Below, piece after piece: positions 1 to 7,534 of a DNA stretch of 42,482 nt (the stretch's first letter is position 1; each line of letters opens with the position of its first letter). The stretch is from Ruminobacter amylophilus (GTDB lineage Bacteria > Pseudomonadota > Gammaproteobacteria > Enterobacterales > Succinivibrionaceae). The position numbers were made by a program, and so were the translations under genes. The notes under the pieces were generated by a model. It was not told the DNA's origin. It saw nothing but the letters and a program-made list of their open reading frames with translations, and did no database searches. Where the stretch lies: positions 1 through 42,482 of the forward strand of contig NZ_FOXF01000020.1 in NCBI RefSeq assembly GCF_900115655.1, in the 5' to 3' direction.

Positions 1-597
1 GTCAGAGGTCACCGCATTGAACTCGGGGAAATCGAATCCGCTCTCCGCTCCCTGCCTGAAATCGTCAGAGCCGTTGCAGTTACCGTGGGCAACCCTCCTC
101 AGCTTGCAGTTGCGGCTGAGACTGAAAAGCAGTCTTCCGTAACCGCCGATGAAATCAGGGAAAAACTCTCTTCCATCGTTCCGGAATACATGGTTCCTAA
201 CCACATCGAATTCTATGAATCACTTCCGGTCAGCGCCAACGGCAAAATTGACCGCAAGGCCATCATCGGAAGCTTCAGTAACGTGAACACTTCCATGAAA
301 GAAGAGGACAGACCGAGAGGGGAGCTGGAAAACCGGGTTGCAAATATCTGGCAGAGGATTCTTAAACTTGAATACATTTCAAGAAATGATGATTTCTTTA
401 TGTCCGGAGGAGACAGTCTGACGGCAACAAGATTTGTGCAGACACTGCAGCAGGAGAACATAACCTCCGCCCCGCTGCCTCTCAGAACCCTGTTTTCAAC
501 ACCGACAATAGCATCAATATGCAGCTACATCGAACAGAACAGTCTCCGTGATCACGGCGATGCTGCTGACAACTCATATGAAGAAGGAACACTGTAA
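1..597 (+). CDS. NRPS protein, C-terminal part (end of A domain + carrier domain), 5' truncated by window
   Basis: The frame is open from base 1, so this is the 3' end of a longer NRPS gene. The visible 198 residues begin at adenylation motif A8 (RGHRIELGEIE). They continue through the A10 motif SANGKIDRK, which supplies the catalytic lysine, and then a carrier domain with DDFFMSGGDSLTA, whose serine takes the 4'-phosphopantetheine arm. The protein stops about 58 residues after this serine, with no condensation, thioesterase or reductase domain. The tethered intermediate must therefore pass in trans to the next protein, which begins with a docking domain. The stop codon is separated from the next ATG by one base, so the two genes are surely co-transcribed. 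The specificity pocket of this A domain lies outside the window, so its substrate cannot be read here. Confidence 0.95.
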   Translation, partial: VRGHRIELGEIESALRSLPEIVRAVAVTVGNPPQLAVAAETEKQSSVTADEIREKLSSIVPEYMVPNHIEFYESLPVSANGKIDRKAIIGSFSNVNTSMKEEDRPRGELENRVANIWQRILKLEYISRNDDFFMSGGDSLTATRFVQTLQQENITSAPLPLRTLFSTPTIASICSYIEQNSLRDHGDAADNSYEEGTL

Positions 598-598
598 C

Positions 599-3500
599 AT
601 GACACTTAACAGACAAGGCATTATAAGCCTGATGAAAAACATGGCTTCGCGAAACATTCATCTGTGGACCGAAAACGGCAACCTGAAATTCAAGGCTCCT
701 GCCGGAGCCCTGACGGCTGACGACAGGAAGGCCATTGCCGACAACAGGCAGGCAGTAATCAGTTATCTTGACTCCATGACAACCGTAACCCATGATGAAA
801 ACCACCGTTATGACGATTTTCCGCTTACGGATCTGCAGCTTGCATATTCTCTCGGACGCAGCAATATCTATGAATACGGCGGTGTGGGATGCCACAGCTA
901 CATTGAACTTGAAACAGACAGTCTGGACAGGGATCGTCTCGAAAAGGCATGGCACGCCCTTATCATGCGTCACGACATGCTTCGTGCGGTGATTTCAGCA
1001 AACGGCACCCAGCATGTGTTGAGGGAGGTTACTCTGCCGCACGTACCGCTGCATGATTTCAGTGCCATGACCGGGGAAGAAGCCGGAGCGGCTCTTCTTA
1101 AGCTCAGATCCGAAATGGATCACCGTGTCTACGATCCGGGACAATGGCCTCTTTTTGACGTCAGGGTTGTCAGAATGCCGGAACGCTCCATTCTGATTTT
1201 TTCCATTGATCTCATCATTGCCGACTTCGCCAGCATCCAGATACTGCTCGCCGAACTGGGACAGGCCTATGACCACGGTGCGGAAACACTTCCTCCTCTG
1301 CCTTTCACCTTCAGGGATGTAATGGTGGCCAGAAAAACCGAACAGAACAATCCTTTCCTTGAAGCCCTGCACACAAGGGATGAACAGTACTGGGCCGAGC
1401 AGGTAAAAACCATGCCTCTTCCGCCGGAACTTCCGGTAATTCCCGGAAGCGGAAGAAACCGCGACAATGTATCCGTAAGACGTTTCCACTATGCCATGGA
1501 CAGCCTTAAGTGGCAGAAGCTTAAACAGCTTTCAATGGATAAAAAGCTCACGATATCAAGCGTTATCCTGGCGGCCTTCACTGAAGTTCTTGCCCGCTGG
1601 TCAAGAAATCCGGATCTCACCATCAATCTGACGCTGTTCAACCGTCCTGAAGGTGTTCAGAACATTGTAGGCGATTTCATTGACGTCAACGTTCTCGGCA
1701 TCAGGGGAAGTCAGACCGGCTCCTTTGCCGAAAGGGTAATGATGATTCAGAACCGTCTCTGGGAAGACCTTGAGCATACCGGTTTTACCGGCATAAACGT
1801 TCTCAGGGCACTCAGCAGGGAACACGGACAGAACATACTGATTCCGGTTGTCTACACCAGTACCCTGGGAGTAAAAAACGAAGCCCTTGAGAAAAATGAC
1901 TTCATGAACAGAGCCTCCCTGCACTACGGCATCACCCAGACACCTCAGGTGTGGCTTGACTGTCAGACTACAGAACGCTACGGAACACTGCAGCTTGACT
2001 GGGACGTAAGAAACGGGGTATTCCCTGAAGGCCTGCCTGAAGCGGCATTTGAAGCCATGCAGAAACTTCTTGACGATCTTACCGACAGACCTCAGATCTG
2101 GGACAGTAACAGCACCGTCACCCTGCCTGACGACATGCTCGGACGCATCAGGGAAATCAATTCCGTTAAACGTGAACATGAGAACCTCTTTCTTCACGAA
2201 GGGCTGGTAAACAACGCCCTTAAGACACCGAATGCGCCTGCCGTATATGCAGCTGACGCCGAACTTTCATACATCCAGCTGGCAGGTGAAGCCCTCGCCA
2301 TTGCGGACAGACTTAAATCGGCAGGCGTCGGAAAAGGCGACAACGTAGCCATTCTGCTTCCGAAATCAGCCCTGCAGTTTGCCTCCGTCTTCGGTGTTCT
2401 CTTCGCCGGTGCGGCATACGTGCCTATTGACTCCGGTCAGCCGGAATCCAGAATCAGGTCTATCATAGCCGATGCCGGAATCAGAGTTCTCATCACCGAC
2501 GGCGCACATGAGGGGACGTCTTACGGAGAACACACTGAAAACATCACCCACGTACTCGGACAGACAGGTACCGGTACAGCCGGAACCGTGACCGCTCTGA
2601 AGGAAATGTCGGAGAAGCTCGCTTCATCTCATGATGAAACCGGCAGGGTTGCCTATATCATCTTCACCTCAGGCACCACCGGCAGACCGAAGGGGGTAAT
2701 GGTAAGCCACAGGGCAGCATGGAACACCGTAAGTGAAGTTATTCTGCGCAATAACATCGGCAGCAGTGACCGGATGCTGTCACTTGCAAGCTACAGCTTT
2801 GACCTCTCCGTATGGGATAATTTCGGAACGACTCATGCCGGGGCAGCCCTCGTCATGATGCAGGAAAATGAAAGGACCGATCCTGAATGCTGGTGCAGTC
2901 TGATTGCCCGATACGGCGTAACCAGACTGAATACCGTACCTGCTCAGATGCAGATGCTCACCCAGTGGATGGAATGGGACGATAAGGCGAAGCTCAAAAC
3001 TCTCAGAAGCGTATTCATGTCAGGAGACAAGATTCCGACCACCCTGCCTGACGAAATCAGAAAAATCTGTCCGGACATATCCGTCATCAGCATGGGAGGT
3101 CCAACCGAAACATCAATCTGGTGCGTGGAGTACCCTGTTACCGAAAGCTTTGCGGACAGACAGAGAATACCGTACGGAAAACCTCTGGCAAACCATGAAA
3201 TTCTGATTCTCAACAGCAGACTTGAGCTGTGCCCTGAATATACTCCGGGAGAAATGTACATTGCCGGTGCCGGACTTTCCGACGGTTACTGCTCTGATCC
3301 GGAAAAAACAGCCGGGGCCTTCATTACTCATCCGGTATCCGGAAGAAAGCTCTACAAATCCGGAGACATCGGTTTTTACACCTCCGAAGGTCTTATTGAA
3401 ATCCTCGGACGTGAGGACGGACAGGTAAAAATCAACGGCTACCGCATAGAACTTAGTGAAATAGAGGCGGCCATCGAACAGATTGATTTCGTAAAAACCG

Positions 3501-5152
3501 CCGCTGCGGTTCCGATTCAGGAAAATTCAACCATCGGAACAGCCGTAACCATTGACGACAGGGTAAAGAACATCGGCGAAGACGTTCCGGAATTAATAAG
3601 AAAGGCTGTTTCCGACAGACTTCCTGCCTACATGATACCGGAAATCATCAGGATAACCGACAGACTGCCGCTCAGTGCCAACGGTAAAATCGACCGCAAG
3701 ACCCTGATCCGCAGCTTTGCCGACATGCAGAAGAAGGAAAAGGCCGTCGAAAAACCTCTCGATACCAGAATTGAACAGGATCTGTTTGAAATATGGAAGG
3801 ATATTCTGAAACATGACCGTATTTCACGTCAGGACAGCTTCTTCAATATCGGAGGTTCATCACTTTCCGCCATCACCCTGCTGAGCAGACTGCTAAGCCG
3901 CGGATATCCCGCCACTCTGGAACTCATATTCAACCACAGCACCTTTGCCGACATGGCTGAATGCATGAACAGAACCCAGGCTGAGCAGGCCGCATGGATT
4001 GAAAGCATCAGTCTTACCGACATGGCGGAAAAGGCAATGCACAATCTGAGAACCGCCCGTGAATTTGATCCGCATATCGGTACGCACAACGTATTCATGA
4101 CCGGCTCAACCGGATATCTGGGAATCTACATTCTTTCACGACTGCTGAAGGAAACAGACTGCACCATGCACCTTCTGGTAAGAGCCAAATCCCCTGAAGA
4201 AGGTTATGCCCGCCTCCGCAAGGCCGCATCCGACAAGAATCAGTATCTTCCTGACAATCTTGAAGACAGGGTAAGCATCTATCACGGAGCCATGGACAGG
4301 GAAAGACTTGGACTGAGTGACGACGATTATCAGTATATAGCCTCAACATGCGACACCATCATTCACAATGCCTCCATCATCAACCTGATGGATCCGTTAA
4401 GCGCCATATTCCCGACCAACGTACAGGGTGTGGCCGGCATAGTTGAACTTGCTTCAACCTCCAGAGTAAAACAGATCAACTACATATCAACCATAGCCGT
4501 TCACTACGGCCTGGAAAACGCGGACATGTCCACGGTCATTCCCGAGAATACGGACATTCACAGATGGAAACAGCTAGATCTTACCTATGAACAGTCCAAA
4601 ATCATGGCTGAAAACATCCTGTATCAGGCCAGAAAAAAGAACATCCCGGTGAACATTCTCCGTCCGAGCTCCATCACCTGGGACAGCAGTACGGACCATC
4701 CGTTCATCAACAACGACGCCTTCGTTAAATTCTACAAGGCCTGTCTGAGCGCCGGCAGTTATCCGGAATCACCTCTCAAGGTGAACATCGTTCCTGTTGA
4801 CTACGTGGCGGAATGCGTATGTCTGGCAACCGTACACAGATACGGAAGCAGTCTTAACTACCATCTGGTATCCGACAGCAGTATTGAAGTAGGCAGAATC
4901 TACTCCTGGCTGCAGAATCTCGGATCAGGCATTGAAAGTCAGGATTTCAAAGGCTGGCTTAACGACCTCAGCGACAGTTTTGTGAACGGCTTCATCAGTC
5001 TCTACTTCAAAAACGATCTGAGCAGCGGAGGTCACTACAGCTACATGTGTGATGAAAACGCCAAACTGCTGAGTTTTAAGAATCTGAAACCATTCACCGT
5101 TTCTCCGGATTACTTTAAACCGCTGGTTGAAGCGTTTTCCGTCAGGAGCTGA
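599..5152 (+). CDS. NRPS, docking-Cy-A(Cys)-T-thioester reductase, 1517 aa
   Basis: This is a complete NRPS module with reductive release. Residues 1-58 resemble a TubC N-terminal docking domain. Residues about 72-500 are a condensation-family domain carrying the heterocyclisation signature D204-x4-D209-x2-S212 in place of HHxxxDG. Residues about 530-1035 are an adenylation domain: A3 FTSGTTGRPKG at 689-699, A5 GGPTETS, A7 YKSGD, A8 NGYRIELSEIE, A10 lysine 1030. My alignment to GrsA gives the pocket D735 L736 W739 N778 F806 S808 M832 I840 W841 K1030, close to the classical cysteine code DLYNLSLIWK. The carrier serine is S1088. Residues about 1160-1517 are a thioester reductase with the NADPH motif TGSTGYLG (1168-1175) and the SDR pair Y1330/K1334. 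Inferred chemistry: cysteine is loaded, condensed and cyclised to thiazoline, then released by reduction. An in-frame ATG at 548 exists, but 599 was chosen because AGAAGGA lies 10 bases before it and the docking domain begins there. Confidence 0.95.
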   Translation: MTLNRQGIISLMKNMASRNIHLWTENGNLKFKAPAGALTADDRKAIADNRQAVISYLDSMTTVTHDENHRYDDFPLTDLQLAYSLGRSNIYEYGGVGCHSYIELETDSLDRDRLEKAWHALIMRHDMLRAVISANGTQHVLREVTLPHVPLHDFSAMTGEEAGAALLKLRSEMDHRVYDPGQWPLFDVRVVRMPERSILIFSIDLIIADFASIQILLAELGQAYDHGAETLPPLPFTFRDVMVARKTEQNNPFLEALHTRDEQYWAEQVKTMPLPPELPVIPGSGRNRDNVSVRRFHYAMDSLKWQKLKQLSMDKKLTISSVILAAFTEVLARWSRNPDLTINLTLFNRPEGVQNIVGDFIDVNVLGIRGSQTGSFAERVMMIQNRLWEDLEHTGFTGINVLRALSREHGQNILIPVVYTSTLGVKNEALEKNDFMNRASLHYGITQTPQVWLDCQTTERYGTLQLDWDVRNGVFPEGLPEAAFEAMQKLLDDLTDRPQIWDSNSTVTLPDDMLGRIREINSVKREHENLFLHEGLVNNALKTPNAPAVYAADAELSYIQLAGEALAIADRLKSAGVGKGDNVAILLPKSALQFASVFGVLFAGAAYVPIDSGQPESRIRSIIADAGIRVLITDGAHEGTSYGEHTENITHVLGQTGTGTAGTVTALKEMSEKLASSHDETGRVAYIIFTSGTTGRPKGVMVSHRAAWNTVSEVILRNNIGSSDRMLSLASYSFDLSVWDNFGTTHAGAALVMMQENERTDPECWCSLIARYGVTRLNTVPAQMQMLTQWMEWDDKAKLKTLRSVFMSGDKIPTTLPDEIRKICPDISVISMGGPTETSIWCVEYPVTESFADRQRIPYGKPLANHEILILNSRLELCPEYTPGEMYIAGAGLSDGYCSDPEKTAGAFITHPVSGRKLYKSGDIGFYTSEGLIEILGREDGQVKINGYRIELSEIEAAIEQIDFVKTAAAVPIQENSTIGTAVTIDDRVKNIGEDVPELIRKAVSDRLPAYMIPEIIRITDRLPLSANGKIDRKTLIRSFADMQKKEKAVEKPLDTRIEQDLFEIWKDILKHDRISRQDSFFNIGGSSLSAITLLSRLLSRGYPATLELIFNHSTFADMAECMNRTQAEQAAWIESISLTDMAEKAMHNLRTAREFDPHIGTHNVFMTGSTGYLGIYILSRLLKETDCTMHLLVRAKSPEEGYARLRKAASDKNQYLPDNLEDRVSIYHGAMDRERLGLSDDDYQYIASTCDTIIHNASIINLMDPLSAIFPTNVQGVAGIVELASTSRVKQINYISTIAVHYGLENADMSTVIPENTDIHRWKQLDLTYEQSKIMAENILYQARKKNIPVNILRPSSITWDSSTDHPFINNDAFVKFYKACLSAGSYPESPLKVNIVPVDYVAECVCLATVHRYGSSLNYHLVSDSSIEVGRIYSWLQNLGSGIESQDFKGWLNDLSDSFVNGFISLYFKNDLSSGGHYSYMCDENAKLLSFKNLKPFTVSPDYFKPLVEAFSVRS

Positions 5153-5154
5153 TT

Positions 5155-5997
5155 ATGAACATGACAGAAAATACAGCGGCGGGCACAGGAATGAATAAGG
5201 CCTGTCATGAGGTAAAGGGTTCCCCGGATGAATTTTCCAGATGGTGGAGAACCTACCGCCATACCGAACATCCGCAGTCAAGACTCATATGTCTGCCTCA
5301 TGCCGGCGGAGGAGCATCCTTCTACCGTAAATGGGCGGGAGAGCTTCCCTCCAGCATCGAGCTGGCGGCGATTCAGTATCCCGGCCATGAGGACAGAATG
5401 GCCGAGCCTCTTGTCAACAGCATGCCTGAACTTGTAAGCGGCATATGCGACTCCATCAGTCGCGGAGGTCTGCTCAGCCTGCCGTACATGATATTCGGTC
5501 ACAGCATGGGAGGATATGTGGCATACGAACTGTGCCGTGAAATCAGAAGACGTGGACTTGAGGAACCTTATCACGTGTTTGTTTCTGCAAGTGAGGCCCC
5601 GGGAATGAAAGAAGACAGCTCATGGCATACATGCAGTGACGAAGAGCTTCTTTCCGAGGTCAGACGCGTATACGGCGACAGCAGCATCTGTCAGGATCGG
5701 GAAATTGCGGGAATGTTTCTTCCGGTAATCAGGAATGACTACGAACTTATCGAAAAGTGGCATCCGAATACGGATTCGGAACCTTTCAGAATCTCCCTGT
5801 CTTCTTTCTATGCCGACGGAGACAGTGAAATGAATCCTGCCAAGGCAGAAGGATGGAAAAAGGTTACCAGCAGAAATTTTGAAACAAGAAGATTCAACGG
5901 CAACCATTTCTATCTGCTGAAACATCAGCATGAAATTCTGAAATCAGTGGTTGTCACTGCCCGTCACCACTGTACAAAACGCCTGATGCTGCCGTAA
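5155..5997 (+). CDS. Type II thioesterase (alpha/beta hydrolase), 280 aa
   Basis: This is an external editing thioesterase of NRPS systems, of the GrsT/YbtT kind. It clears wrongly primed or stalled carrier domains. The sequence shows the family N-terminal motif CLPHAGGGAS (46-55), the nucleophile elbow GHSMGG with S117, a plausible acid at D221 or D223 (ADGDSE) and the catalytic histidine at H251 (NGNHFYLL). The length is somewhat above the usual 240-250 residues because of a polar N-terminal extension of about 35 residues. The gene starts 2 bases after the NRPS stop, with AGGAG 7 bases before the ATG, so it is translationally close-coupled. Since the NRPS already releases by reduction, a proofreading role is more likely than product release. 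It is the last gene of the plus-strand operon. Confidence 0.93.
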   Translation: MNMTENTAAGTGMNKACHEVKGSPDEFSRWWRTYRHTEHPQSRLICLPHAGGGASFYRKWAGELPSSIELAAIQYPGHEDRMAEPLVNSMPELVSGICDSISRGGLLSLPYMIFGHSMGGYVAYELCREIRRRGLEEPYHVFVSASEAPGMKEDSSWHTCSDEELLSEVRRVYGDSSICQDREIAGMFLPVIRNDYELIEKWHPNTDSEPFRISLSSFYADGDSEMNPAKAEGWKKVTSRNFETRRFNGNHFYLLKHQHEILKSVVVTARHHCTKRLMLP

Positions 5998-6025
5998 AGA
6001 CACAGAATCCGTAAGGCTGAAAAAC

Positions 6026-6075
6026 AACCGCTGTCAGTAACTTATTTCATAGAATACGACAGCGGTTTCTTTTTT
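6026..6075 (+). terminator. Rho-independent terminator of the NRPS operon
   Basis: There is a perfect 10-bp stem, AACCGCTGTC / GACAGCGGTT, with a 22-nt loop, followed directly by TCTTTTTT. It lies 28 bases after the thioesterase stop. It marks the native end of the biosynthetic operon; the transposase remnant begins just behind it. Confidence 0.85.
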
Positions 6076-6080
6076 GGTAA

Positions 6081-6635
6081 TGGCTTATTTCATTTACAAA
6101 AGCTAAAGAGCATCCGCGCAAGAATGGACGCCCCAAGGATGGAGATCCGAATACAGCGATTCTGAACGCTGCCAAAGCCAAAGCAGACGAGATTAAAAAC
6201 TCTGCATACGCTCTTGGCAAGGCTCCGGAAAACCTGACGGAGAACCAGCAGAATCGGGTAGCCATGATCGCTGAAAACAATAACCGCCTGTACCGAGCTT
6301 ACCGGATGAAGGAAATGCTTCGCCTTCTCCTGAAAATCAAGGATACGGACGAATCAGGGGATGCCCTCAAACGATAGCTCTGGTGGGCAAGCCACAGTAG
6401 GATTGATGCTTTCAAGGAACAATACCTCAAGCTCAAGCGTCACAGGGAGCACATACTGAATGCAATACGTCTCGGCATGAGCAACGCACGAATTGAGGCA
6501 ACTAATAACAAAATCAAGCTGATCGTCCGCAAGGCGTACGGTTTTCGAAATATCCAAAACATGCTCGATATGGTCTATCTGGTATGCTCGGATTTGAGGG
6601 GTCCACTTCCTAACAGAAAACCTCTAGGTGCATGA
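6081..6635 (+). pseudogene. ISL3-family transposase remnant, 5' truncated, in-frame TAG
   Basis: Reading from 6081 in one frame gives about 98 residues with the features of the middle of an ISL3-type (IS204/IS1001/IS1165) DDE transposase: NLTENQQNRVAMIAENNN, then LYRAYRMKEMLRLLL. An amber stop follows at 6375-6377. The same frame then continues to 6635 with the family's C-terminal block, including ARIEATNNKIKLIVRKAYGF, which holds the final catalytic glutamate. The N-terminal half with the first catalytic aspartates is absent. No upstream start codon or terminal inverted repeat is visible, so this is a dead fragment and not a complete insertion sequence. It lies directly behind the NRPS terminator, at the border to AT-richer DNA. 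The family call rests on remembered motif patterns. Confidence 0.82.
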
Positions 6636-6985
6636 TCAGCATAAACACTGGGGTTAATGGCATTTTTTACCCACCATTACCCCAGAAAAGCCAGAAAGGT
6701 TACAGTTTTACAAAACACTGAGAATTAAAGGTATAGTACGTAGAATTGTGAAACTTTTATTACATCTGTTTCTCCACTTAAGGACTAAAACTAAAAAATC
6801 TTCTGAACTGTGACATTGTATGGTCTTTTTTCGTAACAATAATGTCTAAAATATACTCAATAAGAGTATATAGAAGTAAATAGTGAACAAGCGAATAATG
6901 AATGCATGAAATTATTAAAAAACATGACTTCATTCGTCAGATTCTTTTCACAGACTTTAACATAAACATTTCCATGGTACTTATT
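6636..6985. other. AT-rich intergenic leader
   Basis: About 350 bases separate the transposase remnant from the next signal-peptide gene. The stretch is clearly AT-rich from about 6720 on. The only structure I can support is the short inverted repeat at 6851-6871. An upstream in-frame ATG at 6902 exists, but it would place 28 polar residues before a good signal peptide. Confidence 0.5.
6851..6871. repeat. Inverted repeat upstream of exported-protein gene
   Basis: ATATACTC - aataa - GAGTATAT: perfect 8-bp arms with a 5-base centre, 114 bases before the chosen start at 6986. It has the size and symmetry of a repressor site or a weak hairpin. There is no further evidence of function. Confidence 0.45.
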
Positions 6986-7459
6986 ATGAATAAATTATCT
7001 CTGCTCTTTCTGTCAATATTTGCCTCCCTTGCAGGAATTCATGCCCTTGCAGACGAAATAACATCTGACGGAACCACGATTATCACCGGTAATTTCAAGG
7101 TCGTTACACCTTCCAGAAATTCCAAATCACTTATTATTGTTAAAAAAGAAAATGAAATAGGCACATTAGGTGATAAGGTAGTCGTTTCCGGACAAAAAAA
7201 TCCTGAAGATATTGCCTATGTAAAAAATGTTTCAGGCACAAACTACATAATCAAAAATAAACTTCTGGTTCAGTGTGCAAAGAACGTGAACTGCATTCCT
7301 TCAGGACTTGATGCCAGAGCATTAAGTACTAATGTGTATGAAATTACCATAACTGATTATGACCAGTGGAAATCACTGCAGAAAGAACTAAAAAACGCTG
7401 ACGGCATCCGTAAGGTCACCCCATCGTTTTATCACGGAAATAAACCTCAGCTTAAGTAA
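6986..7459 (+). CDS. Small exported protein next to subtilase (propeptide/chaperone-like?), 157 aa
   Basis: I do not recognise a named family. The first 20 residues from the ATG at 6986 form a typical Sec signal peptide (MNKLSLLFLSIFASLAG...) with a likely cleavage after HALA, before DEI. The mature part is about 135 residues with two cysteines (QCAKNVNC), which could form a disulfide. The last 45 residues (VYEITITDYDQWKSLQKEL, then NADGIRKVTPSFYHG) resemble the end of subtilase N-terminal propeptides, where a strand-helix segment is followed by a phrase of the type V-x-x-V-x-P-x-F/Y. It stands 75 bases before a subtilase gene on the same strand. An inhibitor or intramolecular-chaperone role encoded in trans is therefore an attractive inference but unproven. 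No strong ribosome-binding site precedes 6986; 6974 is an alternative start. Confidence 0.7.
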   Translation: MNKLSLLFLSIFASLAGIHALADEITSDGTTIITGNFKVVTPSRNSKSLIIVKKENEIGTLGDKVVVSGQKNPEDIAYVKNVSGTNYIIKNKLLVQCAKNVNCIPSGLDARALSTNVYEITITDYDQWKSLQKELKNADGIRKVTPSFYHGNKPQLK

Positions 7460-7534
7460 TTTTTCCATGTCGGCCATGATCTGCATGGCACCGGTATGTC
7501 AAGGTTATAGAATAAAAAAACTGTAAGGCGCTTT

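Noticed and set aside
548-598. Upstream start at 548 for the second NRPS gene
   Set aside because: It would overlap the first NRPS gene and add 17 residues before the docking domain; the start at 599 has a proper ribosome-binding site.
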